Shown here one piece after another: positions 1 to 6,834 of a DNA stretch of 14,513 bases; positions within the stretch are counted from its first letter, which is position 1, and every line of letters starts with the position of its first letter. Source of the DNA: VXYL01 sp047518105 (lineage in GTDB: Bacteria; Pseudomonadota; Gammaproteobacteria; Pseudomonadales; Azotimanducaceae). The notes below the pieces were generated by a model, which had not been told where the DNA came from, searched no databases, and saw nothing but the letters and a program-made list of their open reading frames with translations. The DNA lies in contig JAKZRQ010000197.1 in the NCBI GenBank assembly GCA_047518105.1, forward strand, positions 1 through 14,513. The letters are read 5' to 3'. A program made the translations under genes and the position numbers.

Positions 1-224
1 TGCCGACCACGCATCGCACGTTGCGATCAGCGCGGATGGCTGGGTGGCATTCGCTGCGCAACATCCTCGGCGGCCAGCAGCGCGTCACCGCCACCTTCCG
101 CCGCGCCGACGGGCGCACCCTGCACGTGCGCACCGCCACCGTCGTCGAACCCGGCCGGAAGGCGATCTACGACGCGCTCGGCGTCGATCCCAACCCCGGC
201 GGCACACGCAAAACCGTTGTCTGA
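1..224 (+). CDS. C-terminal end of an unrecognised protein (5' partial)
   Basis: The reading frame ending in TGA at 222-224 is open to the left window edge and continues outside it. Its last ~50 codons have strong G/C third positions, as expected of a real gene in this genome, and read ...RVTATFRRADGRTLHV... to ...GGTRKTVV. No family is recognised. Near the left edge (about 2-60) the neighbouring frame is also open and reads sensibly (ADGWVAF), so a frameshift around 60-70 cannot be excluded. A hairpin at 267-285 lies 43 bases after the stop and could end its transcript. No start can be chosen because the 5' end is missing. Confidence 0.45.
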   Translation, partial: PTTHRTLRSARMAGWHSLRNILGGQQRVTATFRRADGRTLHVRTATVVEPGRKAIYDALGVDPNPGGTRKTVV

Positions 225-266
225 GTCCCTGCCGAATCCGCTTCTGCGGCGCTTTGTAGTGCCCTA

Positions 267-285
267 ACGGCGCAACTGCGCCCGT
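267..285 (+). terminator. Hairpin after the first gene, possible terminator
   Basis: GGCGC (269-273) pairs with GCGCC (278-282) around the loop AACT, and outer AC/GT pairs can extend the stem with one bulged C. It sits 43 bases past the stop at 224. There is no clear T-run, so a Rho-independent terminator is only a suggestion. Confidence 0.3.
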
Positions 286-384
286 AACCCACTGATCCTA
301 CGCAACTTCCAAATGCCCTTGGTAAACTTGGACTAGCGTTCTTGAACAGATCCCATCCTTACAGTCGAGCCAGGTTTTCGAACC

Positions 385-540
385 CGTGGGGGACGGGCTT
401 GTCCCGTCCCGTGGCGAATCACCCGCCCGGCCCGGCAGGGGCGACCGCGCGCCCTCCGGGCGCGATAGGTTCGTCCCTGCGATGGACGTCGCCGAAAAAA
501 CGCCGCCACGTCTCGTCGGTCCGAGGCGAAGCCTCGCCAG
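385..540. repeat. Cluster of GC-rich palindromes, REP/MITE-like
   Basis: Three hairpin units lie within about 150 noncoding bases. Unit 1 is an 8-bp stem, GGGACGGG (390-397) with CCCGTCCC (403-410), loop CTTGT. Unit 2 has imperfect outer arms, GCAGGGGCGACC (435-446) against GGTTCGTCCCTGC (468-480), enclosing a perfect 7-bp hairpin CGCGCCC (448-454)/GGGCGCG (458-464) with loop TCC. Unit 3 is CGAGGC (522-527)/GCCTCG (531-536), loop GAA. Dense palindromes between genes are typical of REP or small MITE-like repeats. There is only one copy here, so dispersal cannot be shown. An A6 tract at 495-500 reads as T6 on the minus strand, so unit 3 could also help end the minus-strand dehydrogenase transcript, though it lies about 21 bases before that tract. 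Confidence 0.5.
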
Positions 541-570
541 ACTCCTTGAGCGCGCCCTACGTTGTTCAGA

Positions 571-2805
571 CTAGTACGGCGCGGCAACCACTCGCTTCGT
601 ACAAGCGGTCCCGAAAACCTCTGGATACTGCTTCGGGTAGTCGCTTTCGCAGAATGCAATCGCCGCCTTGGTGCGGTTCACCACGTAGCCGTGCAGAGCG
701 CGGGCGTCCGCTTCGCTGAGAATGTCCTTGAAGCCGGGCATGCCGACCGTGGCGTAGACGCCCTCGCGGACGATCAGGTTCCAGCGCGAGTGGCTGGCAG
801 CGGGCAGGTACTTGAGGTCCGGCACCGAACTCCCGGAGTGGACATCGGAACCGTGACAGGAAGAACACCAAGTATGGTAGAGCACTTCGCCTTGGGCGAG
901 TTGCTCGTCGCTGATGTTGATTTCCGGCGGTTCGGGCATGTTCACGTAGGTGACGGCGGGTTCGGGCAACCGTGCCTTGCCGCCTAGTTTGAATGCCAGC
1001 AGCCGTCCCTCGGACAGGATGTTGCCCTTGTGCCGCGGCGCGCCGGTGAACAGGGTGAAGGCGCCGCCCCAGCCGGCGATCACGGCGACGTACTGCTCGC
1101 CGTCGATGGCATAGGTCACGGGTGCGGCGACGATGCCGGTGTGCACGGGCACTTCCCACTTCAGCGCGCCGGTGTCGGCGGCGTAGGCCGCGAAGTAGCC
1201 GTCCGAGCGGCCTTGGAACACCAGATTCCCGGCGGTGGACAACAGGCCGCCGTTCCAGGTGTTGGCGTGCTGCACGCGCCAGACTTCCTCCTGGCGGACA
1301 GGGTCCCAAGCGGCGAGATGGCCTTTCATGGATTCGAACATGGCAACGCGGTCTTCGACCTTTCTCGGCGGCAGCAGCGGGGTGACGTCGATGCCGCTAT
1401 TGAACGAACCCGGGCGATACTCGAAGTTCTGGTTGCGCGCGTAGAGAAAGGCCATGTCCAGCGCCGGGATATAGACATGTCCGGTGGCGGGGTTGTACGA
1501 CATGGGGTGCCAGTTGTGGCCGCCGTTGGGTGAGGGGAAAACCAGCGCCGTTTCGTTGGCGTGGCGGGCCTCTGGATTCTCCACCGGACGTCCGGTGTCG
1601 GGGTCGATATGGCTTGCCCAGTTCACCGGCACGTAGGGCTGTGCGGAGATGAATGAGCCGTCGGCGCGGTCGAGCACGTAGAAGAAGCCGTTCTTGGGCG
1701 CCTGCATGATGACCTTGCGCAGGGTGCCGTCGATCTCGATGTCGGCGAGGATCATGTGCTGGGTGGCGGTGTAGTCCCAGGTCTCGCCCGGCGTTGTCTG
1801 GTAGTGCCAGGCCAAGGTGCCGTTATCGGGATTGAGCGCGACGATGGAAGCGAGATAGAGGTTGTCGCCGCCGCCGGGACTGCGGATGTCGCGGTTCCAC
1901 GGCGTGCCGTTGCCAACCCCGACATAGAGCAGGTTCAACTCCGGGTCGAAGGCCATGGAATCCCAGACCGTGCCGCCGCCGCCGATCTCCCACCACCGGC
2001 CGCCCCGCCAGGTTTCGGCCGCGAGCTCCATGGCGCGGCTCTCGAATGGCTTGGACGGATCGCCGGGAACCGTCCAGAACCGCCACCGCTCTTCGCCCGT
2101 CTTCCAGTCGTAGGCGGTCACGTAGCCACGCACGCCGTACTCGCCGCCGCCGTTGCCGATGACTACCAGGCCCTTGACCACCCGCGGCGCGCCGGTGATC
2201 GTGTACGGGCGTTCCTGGTCGACGGTCACGATTTCCCAGATCACTTCACCGCTACCGGCGTCCAGGGCCACCAGTCGACCGTCCAAGGTGCCGACGAAGA
2301 CCCGTCCCTTCCACACGGCGACGCCGCGGTTGACCACGTCGCAGCAGGCGTATTTGCCCCACTCCTTGGGCACTTGCGGATCGTATTGCCAGATGAGTTC
2401 GCCGGTGCGACCGTCGTTGGCGTAGACCTTGCTCCACGTCCCCGTGGTGAACATCACGCCGTCGACCACGATGGGCGTGGCCTCGAGCCCCCGGGTGTCG
2501 CCGGTTGCCCAGTGCCAGGCTAGACCCAGGTCGGCGACATTGCCGTCGTTGATGCCGGTGAGGGGACTGTGGCGCTGCTCGTCGTAGGTTCGGCCGTGGG
2601 CCAGCCAGTTGCCGGGCTCCGCGTCGGCGGCGCGGACGCGCTCCGAGGCTAGTGTCGCGGTGGCCGCCCGAATGGCTTGTGCCCGCGCCGCGGCTTCGTC
2701 GGCTGACATCCGGGGCGCCCCTTGTTCCGGCTGGGTCTCGCGACCGCATCCGCAAAGCCCCGCGACTACCGCCGAAACGACCGCCAAAACCAACACTCGC
2801 CACAT
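571..2805 (-). CDS. PQQ-dependent quinohaemoprotein alcohol dehydrogenase (type II), lipoprotein-like
   Basis: This 744-residue protein belongs to the methanol/ethanol dehydrogenase family with a fused cytochrome c domain. Such enzymes oxidise alcohols in the periplasm and pass electrons from PQQ through haem c to the respiratory chain. The eight-bladed propeller spans about 65-610. Visible landmarks are the vicinal Cys154-Cys155 (KYACCDVVNRG), likely Ca2+/PQQ ligands Glu222 (GGGEYGVRG) and Asn299 (GVGNGTPWN), Trp281 beneath PQQ, and catalytic-base Asp314 (GGGDN). The haem domain has CSSCH at 647-651 with a likely axial Met689 (VGMPGF). The ATG at 2805 was chosen because GGAG lies 8 bases upstream and a signal peptide follows at once; the frame is open further upstream to 2955 but that segment reads as noncoding. 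The signal peptide ends in LCGC, a plausible lipobox, so the enzyme may be membrane-anchored. Cys718 and Cys735 sit in a short C-terminal tail. It is divergent from aceE. Substrate is not deducible. Confidence 0.93.
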   Translation of the reverse strand: MWRVLVLAVVSAVVAGLCGCGRETQPEQGAPRMSADEAAARAQAIRAATATLASERVRAADAEPGNWLAHGRTYDEQRHSPLTGINDGNVADLGLAWHWATGDTRGLEATPIVVDGVMFTTGTWSKVYANDGRTGELIWQYDPQVPKEWGKYACCDVVNRGVAVWKGRVFVGTLDGRLVALDAGSGEVIWEIVTVDQERPYTITGAPRVVKGLVVIGNGGGEYGVRGYVTAYDWKTGEERWRFWTVPGDPSKPFESRAMELAAETWRGGRWWEIGGGGTVWDSMAFDPELNLLYVGVGNGTPWNRDIRSPGGGDNLYLASIVALNPDNGTLAWHYQTTPGETWDYTATQHMILADIEIDGTLRKVIMQAPKNGFFYVLDRADGSFISAQPYVPVNWASHIDPDTGRPVENPEARHANETALVFPSPNGGHNWHPMSYNPATGHVYIPALDMAFLYARNQNFEYRPGSFNSGIDVTPLLPPRKVEDRVAMFESMKGHLAAWDPVRQEEVWRVQHANTWNGGLLSTAGNLVFQGRSDGYFAAYAADTGALKWEVPVHTGIVAAPVTYAIDGEQYVAVIAGWGGAFTLFTGAPRHKGNILSEGRLLAFKLGGKARLPEPAVTYVNMPEPPEINISDEQLAQGEVLYHTWCSSCHGSDVHSGSSVPDLKYLPAASHSRWNLIVREGVYATVGMPGFKDILSEADARALHGYVVNRTKAAIAFCESDYPKQYPEVFGTACTKRVVAAPY

Positions 2806-2860
2806 GACTTCGCTCCAGTCCCCACCAATCCCGCGTGCGGCGGGCAGTCCTTGCTTCCTT

Positions 2861-2892
2861 CCTGCTCGCCTGCTCGCCTGCTCGCCTGCTCG
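2861..2892. repeat. Four perfect tandem copies of CCTGCTCG between divergent genes
   Basis: CCTGCTCG is repeated exactly at 2861-2868, 2869-2876, 2877-2884 and 2885-2892. The array lies between the start of the alcohol dehydrogenase (2805, minus) and that of aceE (2955, plus), where promoters of one or both genes should be. The unit is 8 bp, so copy-number slippage would change promoter spacing. The plus-strand frame is open here but nothing suggests it is translated. Confidence 0.85.
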
Positions 2893-2941
2893 AAGGGTAC
2901 AACCTCCGTCCCAATGCCGTATTCTCACGGGTTCGACGGGC

Positions 2942-2946
2942 AGGAA
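2942..2946 (+). promoter_or_regulatory. Ribosome binding site supporting the TTG start of aceE
   Basis: AGGAA lies 8 bases before the TTG at 2955-2957. No ATG or GTG in the frame gives a comparable site with a family-typical length. A second in-frame TTG at 2970 has a poorer spacing. Confidence 0.6.
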
Positions 2947-2954
2947 CTGGGACA

Positions 2955-5615
2955 TTGGCGGAACCGCGTTTGATTCAATCGCCCGCCGACTGGGAACTCG
3001 AACAGCAGGAGTGGATCGAGGCCCTTGCCGGCGTTCTCGAAGAGCGTGGCAATGACGATGCCAAGGCGCTCCTGGCCCGGTTGCAGCACGAACTCTCGCA
3101 AAGGGGCGTCGTGCTGACCGAGGCCGCGCTCAACAGTCCCTACAAGAACACCATTGGTCTCGCGGACCAGCCGCCCTATCCCGGCGACATCGCGCTCGAA
3201 AGCCGCATCGAGGACATCCTGCGTTGGAATGCTGCGGCCATGGTATTGCAGGCCTACGACAGCGGCTCGGGTGTGGGCGGCCACATCGCCACCTACCTGT
3301 CCGCTTCCACCATGATGGAGGTAGGCCTCAACCACGTATTCCGCTCTCGGAGCGAGTCCTACGGCGGTGACCAGGTGCATTTCCAGGCGCACAGCGCGCC
3401 GGGAATCTACGCCCGCGCCTTCCTGGAAGGCCGGTTGACGGAAACGGAACTCAGGAACTTCCGGCGCGAACTGGCGGACGGTGGCGGCCTGCCTTCCTAC
3501 CCGCACCCACGCCGCCTGCCCGACTTCTGGCAAATGCCCTGCGCGAGCATGGGGCTGTCGACGCCGAGCGCCATCTACCAGGCGCGCTTTGCCAAGTACC
3601 TGGAGCACCGGGGCTTGAAGCCCACCAACGGCGGGAAGATCTGGGCGTTCATCGGCGATGGGGAATCCGATGAGCCGGAAGTCCTCGGCACCATCGCCAT
3701 CGCCGCCCGGGAACAGCTCGACAACATCGTGCTGGTGGTGAATTGCAACCTGCAACGCTTGGACGGTCCGGTGCGCGGCAACGGCAAGATCATCCAGGAG
3801 CTGGAACGCGCGTTCCGCGGCGCCGACTGGCACGTGGTCAAGGTGATCTGGGGTGGCGGTTGGGACGTGCTGTTGCAGCGCGACGTGGAAGGCATTCTGC
3901 AGGCGCGCATGGAACAGGCCGTGGACGGCGACTACCAGATGTACACGGTCTCGCCGGGCGACGTGGTGCGCGAGCACTGGGTGGAAAACAACCAGCCGCT
4001 CAAGGCCCTGATGAGCGCACTCACGGACGAGGAGATCCGCTCGATCAAGCGCGGAGGCCACGACCACAAGAAGATCTACGCTGCCTTCAAGGAAGCCGAG
4101 GAAGTCACCGGCAAGCCCTGCGTGCTGTTGCTGAAGACGGTCAAAGGCTACCGCCTGGGACCCGGCGTCGAGGGCCGCAACACCGTTCACCAGAAGAAGC
4201 ACTTGAACCCGTCGGAACGCTTGGCGCTGGCGGAACGGCTGCGCATTCCGCTGTCACGCGAGGAGATCGAGCGCGCAGAATTCTACAAGCCGGCCGACGA
4301 CAGCGAGGAAGTGCGCTATCTCAAGGCCCGCCGGGAAGCGCTCGGCGGCCCGATGCCAAAGCGGAGCGTGCACTGTCCGACGCTGGCGCCGCCGCCGCTC
4401 GAGTTCTTCCAGGAGATGCTCGGCGGCTCCCGCGGCCGCGCGGTCTCCACCACGATGGCCATGGTGCGCATGCTCCAGAAGCTCTTGCGCGAGAAGAGCC
4501 TCGCACGCTACATCGTTCCCATCGTGCCCGACGAGGCGCGCACGTTCGGAATGGACGGATTGTTCCCCCAAGCCGGCATCTACTCCCCTGCCGGACAGCA
4601 CTACAAGCCGGTTGACGCGGGCACGATCGCTCCCTACCGGGAGGCCGAAGACGGTCAGATCCTCCAGGAGGGGATCTGCGAAACCGGCGCCATGGCGTCG
4701 TTTCTGGCGGCGGGGACCGCGTACGCTCACTACGGCTTGCCCATGGTCCCGTTCTACATCTTCTACTCGATGTTCGGCTTCCAGCGTGTCGGCGACATGA
4801 TCTGGTCCTGCGGGGACATGATGTGCAAGGGTTTTCTGCTCGGCGGGACCTCCGGGCGCACGACCCTGAACGGCGAAGGCGTACAGCATCAGGACGGCCA
4901 CTCCCATCTCATCGCGTCGACGGTGCCGAACCTCGTGAGCTACGACCCGGCGTTCGCGTTCGAACTGGCCGTCATCGTCCGCGACGGCATTCGTCGGATG
5001 TACCAAGCGCAGGAGGATGTCTTCTACTACCTGACGCTCACCAACCAGAACTACGTCATGCCGCCCATGCCGGACGGTGCGCCGGAAGGCATCGTGCAAG
5101 GCATGTACGCCCTCGAGCGGTCCCCCCGTGCGTCGGTCAACCTGCTCGGCAGCGGGGCGATCATGACGGAGGTTCTCGCGGCTGCGGAAACGTTGCGCGC
5201 GATGGGCAAGCGCGTGAACGTCTGGAGCGTCACCAGCTATACCGAACTCGCCCGCCAGGGCACGGCTTGCGAACGCGCCCGGATGCTGGCCGCCGGCGGT
5301 GCCGAAGAACGCCCCTACGTGGAAACCCTGCTCGCCGGCGAGAACGGCGTTTTCGTCGCCGCCTCGGACTACATGAAGGCGTTGCCCTTGCTGATTGCGC
5401 GCTGGTTTCCGGGGCCCTGCACGGTGCTCGGCACCGACGGCTACGGGCTGTCCGAGTCCCGAGAGGCGCTGCGCGACTACTTCGAGGTGTCGAAGGAATG
5501 GATCGTGTTCGCGGCGCTCTCCACGCTTGCCCAGGCGAACAAGGGGACGGTCAAGGACGCGATGGCGTACGCCTCGGACGCCGGTCTCGACTTGGCGAAG
5601 GGGATGCCAAGCTGA
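2955..5615 (+). CDS. aceE: Pyruvate dehydrogenase E1 component, homodimeric type
   Basis: This thiamine-diphosphate enzyme decarboxylates pyruvate and reductively acetylates the lipoyl groups of E2 in the pyruvate dehydrogenase complex, in the cytoplasm. From the TTG start it has 886 residues, matching the ~887 of E. coli AceE. The ThDP motif runs from GDGESDEPE (234-242) to NCN (263-265). Active-site histidines are seen at H110 (GVGGH), H144 (FQAH), H412 (NTVHQKK) and H645/H649/H651 (QHQDGHSH), with the cofactor-activating Glu at 572 (LQEGI). EARTFGMDGLF and FQRVGD are family blocks of the second half. The frame stays open upstream to 2835, but the stretch crosses the octamer repeat and resembles no AceE. 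There is no aceF or lpd downstream, although these often follow aceE; E2 and E3 must be encoded elsewhere. The product ends ...GLDLAKGMPS, shortly before a noncoding copy of the GLDLAK-encoding sequence. Confidence 0.97.
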   Translation: MAEPRLIQSPADWELEQQEWIEALAGVLEERGNDDAKALLARLQHELSQRGVVLTEAALNSPYKNTIGLADQPPYPGDIALESRIEDILRWNAAAMVLQAYDSGSGVGGHIATYLSASTMMEVGLNHVFRSRSESYGGDQVHFQAHSAPGIYARAFLEGRLTETELRNFRRELADGGGLPSYPHPRRLPDFWQMPCASMGLSTPSAIYQARFAKYLEHRGLKPTNGGKIWAFIGDGESDEPEVLGTIAIAAREQLDNIVLVVNCNLQRLDGPVRGNGKIIQELERAFRGADWHVVKVIWGGGWDVLLQRDVEGILQARMEQAVDGDYQMYTVSPGDVVREHWVENNQPLKALMSALTDEEIRSIKRGGHDHKKIYAAFKEAEEVTGKPCVLLLKTVKGYRLGPGVEGRNTVHQKKHLNPSERLALAERLRIPLSREEIERAEFYKPADDSEEVRYLKARREALGGPMPKRSVHCPTLAPPPLEFFQEMLGGSRGRAVSTTMAMVRMLQKLLREKSLARYIVPIVPDEARTFGMDGLFPQAGIYSPAGQHYKPVDAGTIAPYREAEDGQILQEGICETGAMASFLAAGTAYAHYGLPMVPFYIFYSMFGFQRVGDMIWSCGDMMCKGFLLGGTSGRTTLNGEGVQHQDGHSHLIASTVPNLVSYDPAFAFELAVIVRDGIRRMYQAQEDVFYYLTLTNQNYVMPPMPDGAPEGIVQGMYALERSPRASVNLLGSGAIMTEVLAAAETLRAMGKRVNVWSVTSYTELARQGTACERARMLAAGGAEERPYVETLLAGENGVFVAASDYMKALPLLIARWFPGPCTVLGTDGYGLSESREALRDYFEVSKEWIVFAALSTLAQANKGTVKDAMAYASDAGLDLAKGMPS

Positions 5616-5675
5616 CCGACGCTTCCGAACGACGAATTGGAGTGCGCGGTGGAGCTGGTCTCGACTTGGCGAAGG
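5583..5675 (+). repeat. 19-bp direct repeat spanning the aceE stop region
   Basis: GGTCTCGACTTGGCGAAGG occurs at 5583-5601, inside the last aceE codons, and again at 5657-5675, beyond the stop, 74 bp apart. Both copies can be read as GLDLAK, but in different frames. The second copy is noncoding as far as can be seen. A short duplication or a recombination scar at the aceE 3' end would explain it. Confidence 0.75.
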
Positions 5676-5720
5676 CGGTCCCGGCTCACGCTCGCGATGG
5701 CAAGCATGCATCCATTCGCT

Positions 5721-5813
5721 TCTAAAATGACGGCGTTTTAGAGTAACTTCATCTAAGAAGTCCCTTTCGATTCCGCCGTCAAGGGTGCTAAATAAGCAGC
5801 ATCTTAATGCTGC
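5721..5813. promoter_or_regulatory. Three inverted repeats upstream of the blaI fragment, candidate operators
   Basis: This relatively AT-rich stretch precedes the truncated repressor. Inverted repeat 1 is TCTAAAA (5721-5727)/TTTTAGA (5736-5742) with an 8-base spacer. Repeat 2 is ACTTC (5746-5750)/GAAGT (5757-5761). Repeat 3 is GCAGCAT (5796-5802)/ATGCTGC (5807-5813) with loop CTTA. BlaI/MecI-family repressors bind dyad operators in front of their own genes, so these are plausible sites, but none matches a consensus I can name. Repeat 1 is also a weak candidate for ending the aceE transcript. The region 5616-5828 holds no convincing gene. Confidence 0.4.
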
Positions 5814-5828
5814 AAAAGTAGCAACGAT

Positions 5829-6014
5829 ATGGACGACCATGTACACCTTACACGCCGTGAGCGACAGATCATGGATGTGGTCTACGAGCGTGGCGAGGCA
5901 TCCGTCGGGGAGGTGCATCGCGCCGTGCCCGATGCGCCGAGCTATTCGGCCGTCCGGGCCTTATGGCCGCACCCGCAGCGAGACCAGCGGGCGTCGACAC
6001 CTTCGCCCCACTGA
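5829..6014 (+). pseudogene. BlaI/MecI-family repressor, truncated after about 45 residues
   Basis: Residues 6-45 (LTRRERQIMDVVYERGEASV... to ...PSYSAVRAL) match the N-terminal winged-helix half of BlaI/MecI/CopY-type repressors, which are normally about 120-130 residues and work as dimers. After SAVRAL the expected continuation (second half of the wing and the dimerisation helices) is replaced by an unrelated tail, WPHPQRDQRASTPSPH, and a stop at 6012-6014. The DNA-reading half survives and the dimerisation half is lost, consistent with an internal deletion ending near 5963. No strong ribosome site precedes the ATG. The usual partner gene, a BlaR1/M56 sensor protease, is absent. The stop overlaps the tonB ribosome site, so if translated the fragment may now act mainly as a leader for tonB. 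Confidence 0.7.
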
Positions 6015-6020
6015 GGAGGA
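6014..6020 (+). promoter_or_regulatory. Strong ribosome binding site of tonB overlapping the upstream stop
   Basis: AGGAGGA lies 6 bases before the ATG at 6027. It shares its first base with the TGA stop (6012-6014) of the truncated repressor, an arrangement suited to translational coupling. Confidence 0.75.
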
Positions 6021-6026
6021 AGCCCC

Positions 6027-6623
6027 ATGCTTCGACACGTAATCGCACTAGCGTTAGGCGCCATTGCAACGATCGGTTTGCTGAAGTTGATGCAATCGGT
6101 CATCGACGATCCCAGAGCCGCCGGGGAATCGAGCTACCAGGGAGATGTAGTCGATTTCGTCCGCCTGCTCGAAGAACGGGAAGTCGTTGCTAGGGACCGG
6201 ACCCCGGAGCTGCCGAAACCGCCGGACAAGCCACCACCCAATCCACCGCTTCCAGCCATCGTCGATGTCGACGGTCGCGGAATCGAGATTACGGCGCCCG
6301 GGGACTACACGCCGATGATCGAAGATGATGTCGGGCGGTTCGTTGCCGATGGCGACCACCTGCCCATTGTCAGGGTCGCGGCGGTTTATCCAGCAAGGGC
6401 GCTCGAACGGAATATCGAGGGCTACGTGGTGGTCGAATTCGTGGTCACACAGACAGGTACCGTACGGAATCCGGTAGTCATCGTCGCTGACCCGCCGGGC
6501 TATTTCGAACGCGCCGCCCTCACTGCGGTGCAGAAGTTCAAGTACAAGCCAAGAATATTCGACGGCAAGGCCGAGGAGGTACCGGGCGTCCGCAATCGCA
6601 TCGTGTTCGAACTGGAGGACTAA
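6027..6623 (+). CDS. tonB: TonB-family energy transducer
   Basis: TonB links the inner-membrane proton motive force (through ExbB-ExbD) to outer-membrane receptors. This 198-residue protein has the full architecture: an N-terminal membrane anchor (about 4-23), a proline-rich periplasmic spacer (PELPKPPDKPPPNPPLP, about 60-76), and the C-terminal TonB domain (about 108-198) with YPARALERNIEGYVVVEFVV, the F-KYKPR block and a RIVFELED ending. Length and anchor resemble the shorter TonBs that accompany ExbB/ExbD in TonB2-type systems. No exbB or exbD is visible. It follows the truncated blaI fragment immediately and has its own strong ribosome site. Transcription probably starts upstream of the blaI fragment, so the candidate operators at 5721-5813 may matter for it. 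Confidence 0.9.
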   Translation: MLRHVIALALGAIATIGLLKLMQSVIDDPRAAGESSYQGDVVDFVRLLEEREVVARDRTPELPKPPDKPPPNPPLPAIVDVDGRGIEITAPGDYTPMIEDDVGRFVADGDHLPIVRVAAVYPARALERNIEGYVVVEFVVTQTGTVRNPVVIVADPPGYFERAALTAVQKFKYKPRIFDGKAEEVPGVRNRIVFELED

Positions 6624-6639
6624 CCCGCATTTCTTATCT

Positions 6640-6834
6640 GTTCCAATGACCCGTCATGGACCCTTGGAAAGGTCCACCCTCCGTCGGTCGCGATCGACGG
6701 AGGGGGCGGTGGTGGACCGTGCATTTCACGGCCTTTGGGGCCGTTGGTGAGTGAGGTCGCCACCGTCTTTCCGCACGTCCTGAATGGATACATGAGCATC
6801 AAGGCTCGCAAGATAAGAACAGGAGAGGGAAAGC
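6640..6834 (+). ncRNA. Structured leader of an IS110-type element, candidate bridge RNA
   Basis: IS110-group elements encode a bridge RNA in the noncoding left end just upstream of the transposase; this stretch occupies that position. Structures seen: ATGAC (6646-6650)/GTCAT (6653-6657). A long nested stem comes next, outer GGTCCA (6671-6676) with TGGACC (6713-6718), inner 10 bp CCCTCCGTCG (6677-6686) with CGACGGAGGG (6695-6704), loop GTCGCGAT and an 8-base one-sided bulge GGCGGTGG. A further hairpin is ACGGCC (6728-6733)/GGCCGT (6739-6744). GGACC at 6658-6662 can pair with GGTCC at 6671-6675, competing with the outer stem. Ends of the RNA and the guide loops cannot be assigned because the element's right end is missing. 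The exact left end of the element is unknown, somewhere after the tonB stop. The RNA is inferred, not demonstrated. Confidence 0.5.
6821..6828 (+). promoter_or_regulatory. Ribosome binding site of the IS110 transposase fragment
   Basis: AGGAGAGG lies 6 bases before the ATG at 6835. An intact ribosome site in front of the IS110-like N-terminus supports this ATG as the original transposase start. Confidence 0.6.

Noticed and set aside
365..390. tRNA T-arm-like stretch (GTTTTCGAACCC)
   Set aside because: No acceptor stem, anticodon arm or D-arm can be placed around it.
2806..2955. Upstream extension of the alcohol dehydrogenase frame to 2955
   Set aside because: The extension crosses the octamer repeat and lacks family similarity, whereas the ATG at 2805 has a ribosome site and a signal peptide directly after it.
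2925..4202. 425-codon minus-strand frame opposite the first half of aceE
   Set aside because: Antisense shadow of a conserved gene and free of recognised motifs.
4254..5918. Long open frame of 554 codons opposite aceE
   Set aside because: It is antisense to a clearly functional aceE, has a His/Arg-rich composition typical of mirror frames in GC-rich DNA, and shows no domain.
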